From Maratus speciosus (Eukaryota > Arthropoda > Arachnida > Araneae > Salticidae): a DNA stretch of 64,000 nt. The position numbers and the translations under genes were made by a program. Positions 47,175-58,039 of the stretch are shown here, piece by piece. The stretch is from the NCBI GenBank assembly GCA_963932465.1, contig OZ010786.1, positions 272,460,411-272,524,410 of the forward strand, written 5' to 3'. Below the pieces are notes generated by a model. That model ran no database searches, was not told the DNA's origin, and saw only the letters and a program-made list of their open reading frames with translations. The number at the start of each line of letters is the position of its first letter. Within the stretch, counting starts at the first letter, position 1.

Positions 47175-47499
47175 CATGTAAACTTAATAAATACTTAAAC
47201 CCATACTTATGTAAAGGATTTAGAAAATTTATCACCTTTAAAAAATTTTTTTAGCTTTAACCGTATTCTCTACGCTTTCTAAATTTTATTGAGCAGAGTA
47301 TTTTATGTGTAAAGAAATACAGCATTATTAATAGACTGAGTAAGTACATTTTAGTTTAAATTTACTTCAATGGTACTTTAAAATACTATTTAACTGCGAG
47401 TGCATAAAGGATTTACTCAAAAATAGAATTACTTACTCCCACTTAAAATAATTGCATATAGAATGTAGCCATTTCATATCTATCTACTACATGTGCGGC
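47175..47499. other. AT-rich, nothing recognised
   Basis: Unique sequence immediately after the tandem duplication. Confidence 0.5.
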
Positions 47500-47560
47500 T
47501 GGGGCTAACGAAAAAGACAGGCTATGGTGGCATTACATTTTTTTTTTTTTTTTGAGTTCG
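47500..47560 (+). mobile_element. One end of a GGCTAACGAAAAAG-type MITE
   Basis: GGGGCTAACGAAAAAGACAGGCTATGGTGGCAT is closely similar to the left end of the palindromic MITE at 54327 (GAGGCTAACGAAAAAGAAAGGCTACAGCGGTGC). No matching right end was found nearby, so it is a truncated copy. Confidence 0.6.
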
Positions 47561-48227
47561 AGCAATAAAATTCGAGGTTTTTAAGCGCCAGAATCACGAA
47601 CCTCACAATTTTTTTCTGCGATCAATTGAAAAATTGATTTTTTTTTCAGTTATTAATCAACGAAATTCACAGGCCACAAGTTAACCCATCATGGGCCACT
47701 TTACCTAATTCACAAACAATTGCAAATGCTGTAATCAATTATTGTTGAATGTTATTGTCAGGGCTTGCCCAAGTGGGCCTGCCGGGTTTTTTAGGGCGGG
47801 CCCCACTTGAAAAAATCCATTGTGGGTTTTTCAAATTTTCTCGTGCTTTCACAACTGTATCATTATTTAATCTAAGTAAAATAATGAATATAATTTTTAC
47901 AAGAGTTTATTAAAAGAAATTTGATTTTTAATTAAATAAAGAATATTTTTAATTAATCAACTCTTGATTTAATTAATTAAAGTTTTAGAGAATGAAAGAT
48001 AAAAGCAAATTTCAGAGTTTCCTCTTGATTTAAAAAAGGGCAGGGTGCTGCCGGTGAAAAAAGGGCACTTTTTGTATTCTTAAGGGTATGTTTTGGATTC
48101 TTAAGACCACTTTTTTGATTTTTAACCACTTCACTGGCTGCCCTGAGTCGGGGGTAAAAGCATTGTTTCTCCATACCTGTTGCCGATGAAGTGGTTAAAG
48201 TCACTTTTAATATTTAAAACTTAGATA

Positions 48228-49291
48228 CAGTAGCCTCCCGCTTAACCGGCCTAAACAGGACCGAGGGTTAGCCGGTTATGAGAAAAACCAGTTAAAGTGG
48301 AGAAGTAAAAAAAAAAAAAATAAGTATCTGCATAATTTAATTAATTAAACCCGTGCGATGCATTTAGTTTTTTCAATTTGTGTAGTTTTTAAAAAATACA
48401 TACTTTCTGAAATGAATACTATTTATACTTAACTGAATTGACAGAAAAATTATCACTGATAAGAAAGAATGCAAAATATTTAACGCAAATTAAATTGTTG
48501 AAAATCGTATCGCACACCTTTATAAGAAGTTGAAATTATTTTACATTATGTATATTTAAGTTAATCAATCATAAAAAATCAGTGACCTTCTTCTGTTGAA
48601 GGCAAGATGGCAAGCAATTTGCAGCATAATCTCTCCATTTCATTAGCATCATAAGTTTAACCGAGGAAGCTGTTAGCCGCTGCTTAACATAGCGTAGCAC
48701 CAACTCCAATGCTTTTATCCCTTCCGTATGTGGAAATTTAGCTGTATCAACTTCAACTGGATCATCATAATGATCGTCTTCGTATTCAACAACATCAGTT
48801 ATAGTCCTAATTATATCCTCGTCAAATAATGTTTCATGCTTGAGATCTTTATTAGACTCAAACAACACTTATACATTTTCTATGGAGATCTGTTCGCATC
48901 CCTCAAGCTTTTTAAATTTTTGTACAAAACAGTTTGCAAATAGATCAGAAATTATAGAGTTCCTGGGGGGGGGGGGGGGGGTGTGCACTTTTGACTATTA
49001 AAAACACAAAATCTCAAATCTTCCGGTGGGACATCTCATTGTTCCTGGGAGGGGGGAGGGATGTCCCCTCCCCGGGCCGCACCATGAATTAAACGTGTAT
49101 ACATTTAGAACCGACGTTCTCCTTTCTGAATTTTGCCTCCCTCCACTCGGGGTTGCACTTCAACTCGAAAGCGTAAGCTGAGTTGCCGAGGCCGCCATTC
49201 CTGAATTTTGCCTGATGTTGGGGGAAAAAAAAGTCGACCGGTTAAAGCGGATTTCCGGTTAATAGGAGGCCGGTTAAGAGGGAGGCTACTG
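48228..49291 (-). mobile_element. Tigger-like transposon, internally deleted, with TA target duplication
   Basis: Inverted ends CAGTAGCCTCCCGCTTAACC and (reverse) CAGTAGCCTCCCTCTTAACC continuing into GGCC, with TA immediately outside both ends (48226-48227 and 49292-49293). Second-level repeats of the CCGGTTAA type lie inside each end. At about 1.06 kb it is far shorter than a full Tigger. Only the transposase tail remains. A poly-G run and GC-rich patch (48961-49090) lie inside. Confidence 0.9.
48569..48868 (-). pseudogene. Tigger-like transposase C-terminal tail
   Basis: 99 codons ending in LQQKKVTDFL and a stop. The stretch has the typical Tigger/CENP-B-type tail: a T/D-rich acidic segment (TDVVEYEDDHYDDPVEVD), then EGIKALELVLRYVKQR, a helical run (KLMMLMKWRDYAAN), and the closing Q.K.TDF motif. 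The frame is intact, but the DDE catalytic domain and DNA-binding domains are missing between it and the transposon ends. In this family the tail lies outside the catalytic core. It cannot act as a transposase. An intact tail could be chance preservation. Confidence 0.8.
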
Positions 49292-49894
49292 TATCTCTTT
49301 ACAAAACAACAATGAGTCAAATTTTACAATTTCAGTAAAATTTTTAATACAAAAAAGAAAAAAGGCACTTTTTATTAAATGGAGAGGCAAGAAGGGTGCT
49401 GTTTTGTAAACCAAAGGGCAGGCAGAGTGCAGCACCTTCCTGAAACTGCCCGGTTGAAACTCTGCAAATTTAAATATATTTCATATATAAATTTAAATAT
49501 ATTATCATAATTTATGATATAACAAATTTAATTATTAATTTTTTTACAAAATGTTTCTGTATCCAAAATCATACTTTTTTCTTAGTTTTAAATATTACCT
49601 ATTTTTATTTTATATTAAAACTAAATTTTGAACTGCATTGTTTTTTTTTAACTTTACTATATTTTGTAGACATTTTTATATACTAAGTAAATAGTTTTTA
49701 TGAATAATTACATATATTATACATTTATATTCAAATAACTTTTACAGATCAGTTATCAATTCCTTTTGTCTTCAATAATGCTAATAAAGCTTAAAAAGTG
49801 AAATTCTTACAACTACTCGGTATTGTATGCAGAGTACCGAGTAAATACCCAGTACTCAATACAGTCCTAGAAAAATGAAAATGAGCAAGAAAAT

Positions 49895-50481
49895 GTGAAC
49901 AGCAAAAGGTCGCGAGAAAATGCGATTTTCATAAGCGCAGTGAATTTCGTCAAATGGGAGATGCACAACCGGTGGCCCGCGATGGGTTTAACTTATGAGC
50001 CAATTAACTTTTGCCAATTAATAACTGAAAATGCAGTGTCAAACAATGGAAAATTGCCTTTGAAATTCATCGATAAAGGGATAAAAATCAATGCAAATAT
50101 TACAAACAGGACATATTGGCTACAGATTTATTGCCACATGCTGACAGGTTGTATCCCAAAAAGAATTGGATTTTTCAGCTAGATCCTGCACCTTTGCACC
50201 GAGTTAAATCAACCCAGGCTTGGCTCCCTGTCAGTTGTACGAAATTTATGCAACAAGATTGGCCACCTTCTTCACCTGATCTAAATCTTTTAGATTATTG
50301 TGTCTGGGAGATTTTAGAGGCTAAAGTAAATAACAACAAACACAGAAGTTTGGATTCTCTCAAAGCTTCCATATCGCGTAAATGGGACCGATTTCCTCTT
50401 AAAATGATTCGTGCTGCAGTCGGACAATGGCATAAGAGATTATCTTTGGTAATCGATAAAGATTATGGTCGATTCGAGTAA
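49895..50481 (+). pseudogene. mariner-superfamily transposase (maT-like), one frameshift, N-terminally truncated
   Basis: Frame 1 (49895 to about 50110) gives NGKLPLKFIDKGIKIN, typical of the stretch before the second catalytic Asp. Near 50110 the frame shifts. Frame 2 continues as ATDLLPHADRLYPKKNWIFQ, then QLDPAPLHRVKSTQAWL (second Asp, normally QQDGAPaHtaksTQ.WL), WPPSSPDLNLLDYCVWEILE (third Asp; usually NPLDY), and the helical tail up to GRFE and TAA at 50479-50481. The first-Asp region is not recognisable upstream. A mariner-like end, GTAGCCACCCTG, closes the element at about 50601-50612; the left end was not found. Confidence 0.85.
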
Positions 50482-50600
50482 AATTATTTCCCGGTAAACT
50501 TTCATCTCTGATGTTCATCATGTAGTTATCATTAGTGTAGTTATCATTTTATATTTTATATTTGTAAAATAAAACGACTGAATATTTGTAACAGTATTTA

Positions 50601-50612
50601 GTAGCCACCCTG
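50601..50612 (-). repeat. Right terminal repeat of the mariner-type element
   Basis: Reverse reading CAGGGTGGCTAC is a frequent mariner/Tc1-superfamily terminus. It lies about 120 bp after the transposase stop codon. Confidence 0.55.
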
Positions 50613-51347
50613 CATTAATTAAAAAAGTATAGTTAAAATTTAGATGTAATTTAGGTGTATTTTTAATAAAAAAAATTAATTACTAAATAACAGTAATTAA
50701 ACCTATTTTCCCGCGAAATCAATACACTTAAAGCTACGTAGTTTAATATTGTTATTCCAATAAAATTGTATTTAAAGAGCTCTATAAAATCGCTTCAAGC
50801 ATTTTTTCTACACAAAAGGAATATTTTAAGACAGGATTTTTAAAGAAATTTTTGATAGAGTATATTTTTGTATTGCTTTTAATAATAAATGAATGTTGAT
50901 GTTATTTTATTGAAACTTCTTTTGTTGCAGTGTTGATATAATTTATACAGTTTTCGCCAATCTCCTAGAAATGTAAATTTTCTTAGATAAACAGTTGAAT
51001 ATTAAAATTATTTTAAGGATCTTTTAATTTACATATATTTATAATACACCTTAAATGTCATTAAAATTTTTGAAACCGTAACGTATTTTAAATATAATTT
51101 GGAATAAAACAAAGTCTACATAACTATTTTAAATACAAAAAACGTATTTCTATGCACATTTTGTTAACCCTCTATAACAAAAAAGAAAATTTACATTGCT
51201 CTGTGAATAAGTTTTAATAAAATTAACATGCAGTTACAGTTTCAATACATTGTATAAATACATATAAATACATAGATACATTTAAATATTTTCAATTAAA
51301 GAATATTAATACGGCGTAATATAATTTTGTGGCAAAATTAGGCTATG

Positions 51348-51389
<42 letters not shown>

Positions 51390-51622
51390 GCTTGATGGAT
51401 GCGTTAGTTTTTGTAATAAAAAGATCCAGACATAATGTACTTTTATAAAGAGTAAAATATTACAAGTTTGATGCAATATACAGTGAATCATCATATATTG
51501 CTTTTACATATAGTTTTCTGGGAAAGATAACCAACAAATTACCTTCAATGAATATAACTCTAATGGTAATAGTAAGTAATAATCAGTCAAGTTCCAGATT
51601 TTCTCTAACACAAAGGATTCCG
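50613..51622. other. AT-rich with a 41-base poly-A tract
   Basis: Poly-A at about 51348-51388. Otherwise nothing recognised. Confidence 0.5.
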
Positions 51623-51624
51623 TA

Positions 51625-51824
51625 CACTGTTAAAAATTTTGCAGCATTCTGGCAGATCATTCGACCGTTTTTTGAAAAAAAGGTTTCATAACCATAATTT
51701 AACTATATTCTGACCATAAAATGGCCAATAATATGGTCAGAATAGTGTTAAATTACGATTGTGAAACCGTTTTCGGAAAAAACGGTCAAATGACCTGCCA
51801 GAATGATGCAAATTTTTAACAGTG
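51625..51824. mobile_element. Fully palindromic MITE with CACTGTTAAAAATTT ends and TA target duplication
   Basis: The 200 bp is almost one continuous inverted repeat centred near 51724: TTCTGGCAGRTCATT, GACCGTTTTTT, GGTTTCAYAA and TATTCTGACCAT each recur inverted on the other side. TA flanks both ends (51623-51624 and 51825-51826). The ends match CACTGTAAAAA termini at 35217, 60005 and (inverted) 11300. Confidence 0.92.
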
Positions 51825-51826
51825 TA

Positions 51827-52869
51827 CAACGAAGACCTTGTACAAAGATTAAACTTGGCATTGTGTGAAATGCGAAAAGGATGTGGCAATTTTGCAACGT
51901 CGATATGGTCCGTTACGTTGTTATATTTGTAGGTTTTTAATTAATATATCGCCTAATTACCGACAAAATTTTTAGAACATTCTCGGATTTTTTTTCCGTT
52001 GATTGATACCTATCATACACCTCAACTCCCTTGCTGAGCGCCTTCAAAGTAAAGTTTGTGTTTAACAGAAAAATACGATTTCTCAAAAAATATATGATTC
52101 AGGATAATCTCTTTGGTTTTCATGAAAGTTTTAAATAAACTCCCTTATTTTTTTTCACAATTTTTGAATTTATTTGATTAGGAAATAGGGGGTAGGAGTG
52201 GTGGGACATACTACATTTGCACTACATTTTAGATGATGTGTCTGAAAATGTAACACCTAAAAGTAACACCTGCACAAAGTAAAACTTGTAAGTAAAACCA
52301 AGATGTTTTTGAGTTCGATGTTACGAGACCTTACCTATGATACATATCAAACACACGATATTTATATATATATAATTTTTCAAGTAACGTAATTGGCACC
52401 TAAACTCTTATATATATATATATATGTGTGTGAATGGTTAATAAATTATAAATATACCGGCCAATAACCTTTATAACTCTGTTATGTTTGAACTTTGTAC
52501 GCTCCACAGTTTTTGAGGAAAACGGATGTGACAGACGGACAGACAAACACACAAGTGATCGTATAATGGTTCCGTTTTTACTTTTTATGTACGGAGCTCT
52601 AAAAACTATCATCTATTTTGCGATATAAATGTGTTAAAAGCATGTCTAATAACAAACATAAAAAAAAATTGAATGTCATTTTTGACGAACTAAGAACTAC
52701 ATTCATTTCCACATATAGTATTGCTACATATTAAGTGACATTAACGTTTTTTAAAACCTATATAAAATTCAGAATGTAAAAAGTCTGTGTGTATATTTTC
52801 ATTCAATTAAAAATATTTATATTTTGATACCTTTTTCTCTAAACGCTATAAATCAAGCATTTTCTGTCA
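51827..52869. other. AT-rich; one repeat-like patch, no gene recognised
   Basis: 52440-52620 (TTGAACTTTGTACGCTCC, GACAGACGGACAGACAAACA, TACGGAGCTC) resembles a patch common in arthropod repetitive DNA, but I cannot assign a family. (TA)n lies near 52410. Confidence 0.4.
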
Positions 52870-53260
52870 CCGTGTAAACAACGGTTGAAAGAACACATAA
52901 CAGAATTATAGATTTCCTTCTTTTAATCCATATCCACCTTGGTAATATTTTTGTACTAGTAAAAATTTGACGTTGTCTTGAATAATTTGCTAATAAACTG
53001 TCACAATGTCCAAAATTATTAGCATATGGAAACCATTATTGTTATTAAAATTCCATTTGCATAATCGAAGTTGCATAACTTTAATGCGATGCATTGTATT
53101 TTTACGAAAAAAGAGTTTATTCAAAACCACTGAAGAATAAGAATGGCAGCATGTATGCTAACAAAGCATATGCAGTGTTTAGTACATACAGAACGAGCAG
53201 GAAAATTATCTGAAAGGTTTTAAAAATTTATTTCACCAAAATAATTTAAAATAACTACTT
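52870..53260 (+). repeat. Dispersed repeat family R1, copy 2
   Basis: Ordered blocks shared with the copy at 63260: ACAGAATTAT, ATATTTTTGTACTAG/ATATTCTGCTGTTAA, AAATTTGACGTTGTCTTGAATA, ATTAGCATATGGAAACCATTATTGTTATTAAAAT, TGCATAATCGAA and AGTATGTATRCTAA-CAAAGCATATG. Related sequence continues to about 53520 (AACTACATGTGAGCATTAGTTGG). Confidence 0.65.
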
Positions 53261-54326
53261 AAAAGAGAGAAATTTTCTTAATTTAGAAAGATTTATTTTA
53301 TTTTTTATATTAATTTATAGAAAATTGAGACGCAAAATACACACCAAATTTTGTATTCAAACTGCTGTGGTAAATAAAAATCACAAGTCAAATTTAAAAA
53401 TCTATTCATAAAACTCGTTTAAAATATGCATATGTAATTTAAAAATATATAAAATATTTCGGATTAACTTAGCAACTAATAAGAAACTACATGTGAGCAT
53501 TAGTTGGGTTTCATTCTGCTGCATTTGATTTTCTTTCAGCAAGAAATTTACTGTTCGTAAAAAATTAACAAACGTTCTTACAATATAAAAAATGTGACGT
53601 ATTAATGAAAAAAATAAAATATTTATTTTAAGTTTTATACAGAAGTAGTTTAAACAACATTATCAATGGTATGTGTTCTTTTAATGATACTTTTTACTAT
53701 TATTTTATGTATCGATCAAATTATTTTCATACAATCTTGATATGTATCTGAATAAATAATAAAAAAATGTGCTGGATCAGTAATATTATGCAAGTTTTTT
53801 CAATCTGCAAAAACCTCAAATACTATGTTTAATTATATTTATAATAAATATTATATTACAAATGGAAGAAAGATATCAAAATTTCAATATTATCATAAAA
53901 TGTATCATATTTTATTATATTATAATTAATTGCATTTATAAATATTATTATTATTTTCTGTTTTTATCATGTATATAAAAATTGAAATAAATAAATATAT
54001 AGGTGTTTACTTGTTTTAACTGACTTTTGAAAATTTTGATACGGTAACAATGTTCGTTTATTTTTTTTACCGACTGTACATAACAATCATCACAACGAAA
54101 AGAAAACAAAACAAAACTGCGAGATTATGTAATATTATGAATTAATATATATTAAATGCAATGTTGTTTCAAATTATCACATCATTAAAATAAACAGACT
54201 TAGGACAGACTAAGGACAGGCTTACACTCTTGCACTTCATAAAAAAAATATTCAAACGTTAGAGTTTATTACAAGCAACTTACAATAACGTAAACTTTAA
54301 ACATATGTTAAAGTAAATTGTAAAAT
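53261..54326. other. Very AT-rich, nothing coding recognised
   Basis: 53400-53520 is similar to 62960-63140, a segment that lies before, not after, the R1 core there. Confidence 0.45.
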
Positions 54327-54538
54327 TATGCCCGAGGCTAACGAAAAAGAAAGGCTACAGCGGTGCTTTGCGCGTATCTGTTTTTTTACAGACCACTGGA
54401 GTCACATGATGCTCCAACGCACTAATTTACCAATGTAGATGCATGAAAAGAGCATCACGTCAATCTAGCGGTCTGTGAAAAAAAAAAGACATGTGGAATG
54501 CACCGCGGTAACCTGTCATTTTTCTTAGCCTCGATTAT
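54327..54538. mobile_element. Palindromic MITE, CGAGGCTAA-type ends
   Basis: GAGGCTAACGAAAAAGAAAGG at the left and the reverse of CCTGTCATTTTTCTTAGCCTC at the right, followed inward by RCGGTGC, a T/A run, CAGACC and GATGCTC/GAGCATC pairing. Arms are about 100 bp each. A truncated relative is at 47500. Confidence 0.8.
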
Positions 54539-55797
54539 ACAAACAGTGGAAAAGATGTGCTGCAGTGGGCAGATATTAACCACTAAACTTTGATAATATT
54601 AATCGCCCTATTTAAGAGAGAGAGAGAAATAAAGACTTACTCTCTTCTGTCCTGTTGAGATAATTATCTCAAAAATCTATCTAGAAACGTTTCAGAATGA
54701 ACCATTTTTCAACATTCTATCTACAAATATCCTAGAGCACACCACCGTTCTACATTTTATAAACAAACATCTCAGAGTGCACCAAACCGCCATTCCTTCG
54801 GAGCATCACAGTGCGAACTTCGTTTCCCTCGTCTTTATTTTTCGACCAGCCAGTTGACAAAGAAGGAAGAACACCTTTTCCATAGTAACAAAACACCAGT
54901 GCTTATAGAGTATCAATCAGGCTTTTCATGGAAAGGAAAATGCTGCAGTAAACATTCGTACATCTTGGTACAATCCATGTTATCCCGTACAATTTTAGAA
55001 TCTTTCAAGCCTACATGCTGTTCTGAATAGTAAAATGGAACGCCACTGTAATTTTCGATCTGTTCAGAAACATGAAAAAAGCAACGACCCTCTGATCCAT
55101 AAAATGAAGTCAATCATATAATCTTCAGTATGATTAATGGTCAAAGTCTGTGTAAAAGGGTTAATTTCATGTTTCTTCGACGTTCACGCTCCGTAATTAA
55201 CGTTTTTTTTTTTCAGAGTTTTTTGCCTTTAACACCCAGTTTTGCGGCATTATCACGGCTAAAGAGAAAATAGTAGAAGTTGCGGCTTATAAGAGAAAAA
55301 AACTTTTAATACATAAAATACAGGAAATGCTATCTTTTTAAATATATGTATGGCCGACTTTTACGTAAAAAACATAGTTTTGGAGTTATTTTGAAGAAAC
55401 AAAGAAAAAACCACGTTTTTTGCACACGGAAAAGTGTTTCTCGGGAAAAATGTTGTTGGCAACTTCAGATTCGTGTTCAGCGATCCAAAAAACATACAGG
55501 CGCCAAACATCACTACTACACCAAAACTTTATTTTATTTTATACCAAATCACTGTAGTATGGAGTGCTTCAAGCAAAGGGTGGTCAACGCGTTCCTTTTT
55601 TTTCTGATACACATTTCAGTTGCATAGTTTCTCCTCCAAAGTGAGGCACACGACTGGAAATTTTCTCTTTAGGGGTTTTGGTGTGAACGTTATCCTGTGT
55701 AGATAAAATTTATTCTTAATTCCTAAAAGAATTATACAAGTCAAGGTTCGTGCATATTCCTGCATAATGTAAGGATGGTGTCTTCGTCAAAAGATTA
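54539..55797. other. No recognised feature
   Basis: Contains a short CT/GA patch near 54614-54630 and two unassigned small open frames (54913-55113 minus, 55346-55627 plus) without known motifs. Confidence 0.4.
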
Positions 55798-56339
55798 AAA
55801 AAAGTCCTTCCGGCCAGTGCCGGGAGGAAGAGGTAGCTTTCATAATCCTTATTTTAAAAAAGCCAACTTATATCATGCAAACACACGAAGCTCAATTTAG
55901 TGGAAACCGAATATAGGAGATTCAATACTAATTTTTATCAATATAATGAATGAGAATTTCGCGAAATTAGTCAGCTTTATCCAAGCTGCTTTTCTTTAAA
56001 GTAACTTATATTTGGCTGCCAAATTCGGCAATTTCTTAAAGTGCCTGTCATTTTAAGACAACATGGTGGATGAGGCTAAGCAGTGAACTTGGTCGAGACC
56101 TTAGTAATTGCTGTGCACATGCTCACTCACATCGGAATCGGTTAATATATAGGAGTGATGTCGCATGCAAAAAATCAGATTTTTCAAAATGTCACCCACA
56201 ATAGAAATTGAAACTGCTATATCTGAGCCATTTTTTAAGGTAAAGACAAACAAAAAATGCTCCTGAATCCTTATATCAAGATCAAATACTTAAGAAAGAA
56301 ACCTTTTTCAATTTCTAATTTTTTTGCACCTCACTTTAA

Positions 56340-57715
56340 ATATATATATATATTTTTAATTTAATGGCCGCCATTTTGAAACAAGATGGCTGATGAATCT
56401 GGCCAGCGAACTTGGTCGAGGTGTTGATGTATACTATCCATATGCCTTCTTACATCGAAATAGGCGAATACGCGTGTTATCGCGTGACAAATACAAGATC
56501 GTTTCAAAATGTTAGCCATGCTAGAAATTCAAAGACCTATAAATTAACCATTTTTTAAGATATCAACAAAAGAACAAATTTTCAGAAACAAAAACTGCTC
56601 CGGAATCTTTGTATCAAGACCAAACACATAAAAAAAATCTTTTTCATTTTCCAATTTTTTAATACCTTATTTTGAATTTTAAATTTAATTTTTTTTAAAT
56701 GGCAACCCTTTTGAAACAAGATGGCGAATGAAGCTGGCCAACGAACTCGGTCGAGACATTGGTATGTACTATGTACAGACCAAGTTACATCCAAATAGGT
56801 TCATAAATACGCCTGTTATCGCGTGACAAAAGTCAGGTCGTTTTAAAATGTCAGCCACAAGAGAAATTCAAAATGCTATTACTCAGCCATTTTTTTTTTA
56901 GATATAGACGAAAGAAAAACTGTTCCGGATTCTTTGTATTAAGGTCAAACACATACAAAAAAAATCTTTTTCATTTTCGAATTTTTTGGTATCTCATTTA
57001 ATTTTTTTTATTTTTTTATTTTTTTAAATGGCCGCCATTTTGAAACAAGATGGCGGATGAAGCTGGCCAACGAACTCGGTCGAGATATTTGTATGTACTA
57101 TGTACACACCAAGGTACATCCAAGTCGGTTCATAAATACGCCTGTTATTACGTGAGAAAAATCAGGACGTTTCAAAATGTCAGCCACGCTAGAAATTCAA
57201 AATGCTATAACTCAGCCATTTCTTAAGATATAGACGAAACAAAAACTGCTCCCGAATCTTTTTATCAAGGTCAAACACATAAGAAGAAAATATTTTTTCA
57301 ATTTTCAATTTTTGGTACCACATTTCAAATTTAAATTTTTCTTAAAAATTTAAATGGCCGCCATTTTTAAACAAGATGGCGGGTGAAGCTGGCCAACGAG
57401 CCCGGTCGAGACATTGGTATGTACTATGTATAAACGAAGTTACATCTAAATCGGTTCATAAATACGCCATTTATCGCGTGACAAAATTCAGGACGTTTCA
57501 AAATGTCAGCCACGCTAGAAATTCAAAATGCTATAACTCAGCCATTTTTTAAGATATAGACGAAACAAAAACTGCTCCGGAATCTTTGTATAAAGGTCAA
57601 ATACATAAGAAAAAAATATTTTTCCATTTTTAATTTTTTAGTACCACATTTCAAGTTTTAAATTTTTTTAAAAATTTTAAATGGCCGCCATTTTGAAACA
57701 AAACGGCGGATAAAG
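56340..57715 (-). repeat. Tandem repeat of about 330 bp with paired GCCGCCAT/ATGGCGG cores
   Basis: Each unit contains GGCCGCCATTTT followed about 7 bp later by ACAAGATGGCGGATGAAGC (about 56366-56398, 57029-57062, 57356-57388, 57684-57716; degraded at 56700). Both halves fit the YY1 motif AANATGGCGGC closely. The plus-strand ATG in ACAAGATGG starts a short open frame beginning MADEAGQRTRSR in the better-preserved units. Copy A carries the same arrangement inverted. Confidence 0.75.
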
Positions 57716-57816
57716 CTGGCCAACGAACTCGGTCGAGACATTGGTATGTACTATGTACACACCGAATTACATCGAAATCGGTTCATAATTACGGGAGTTA
57801 CAGTGTGACATAGGTC

Positions 57817-57818
<2 letters not shown>

Positions 57819-57912
<94 letters not shown>
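57819..57912. repeat. (AT)n tract of about 94 bp
   Basis: Interrupted once by AGAT. It corresponds to the shorter AT tracts at 23512 and 24905 in the other copies, so it is part of the element and length-variable. Confidence 0.95.
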
Positions 57913-57914
<2 letters not shown>

Positions 57915-58039
57915 ATTTTGAACGGAGGGTGGTTTCGGGGTCTGGGGGTCATGATCGATGAAAATATACCAAAATTTTTTGAAATCGCTTTCCTCCGAAC
58001 GGCTGCAATAGGTAGCTTTTTTGTAAAGAAAGCTACCTA

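Larger units (their letters stand above)
47756..49460. repeat. GC-richer repeat flanking and split by a Tigger-like element
   Basis: Left part (47756-48190) and right part (49295-49460) share inverted blocks: CAGAGTTTC ... GGGCAG.GTGCTGC on the left near 48012-48055, and the reverse near 49410-49465. Repeated AAAGGGCACTTTTT-like segments occur on both sides. It appears to be an older element into which the Tigger-like copy inserted. No protein recognised. Confidence 0.4.
55798..58039 (-). mobile_element. Helentron-like (HINE-type) element, copy B, inverted relative to copy A
   Basis: Reverse complement of the 23.4-26.3 kb element. The 3' hairpin TCCTTCCGGC/GCCGGGAGGA is at 55805-55829, the subterminal repeat AGGTAGCTTTCAT at 55831, then five tandem units of about 325-337 bp (GTGACA landmarks at about 56484, 56821, 57149, 57478, 57803), a long (AT)n tract, and the 5' part with GAAAGCTACCT ending at 58038. 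Unlike copy A it is a single unbroken element, so it gives the best view of the structure. Confidence 0.75.

Noticed and set aside
32284..51388. Poly-A tracts at 32284 and 51348 as LINE or processed-pseudogene tails
   Set aside because: No coding sequence or target duplication upstream; simple tracts are common here.
54913..55113. 66-codon minus-strand frame with Cys residues (C-F, C-T-K-M-Y-E-C), loosely like a chitin-binding segment
   Set aside because: Starts only at TTG with a stop just upstream, the Cys spacing does not complete the domain, and there is no splice context.
55346..55627. 93-codon plus-strand frame, basic and Cys-containing
   Set aside because: No recognisable domain, composition follows the AT-rich background, and the length is expected by chance.
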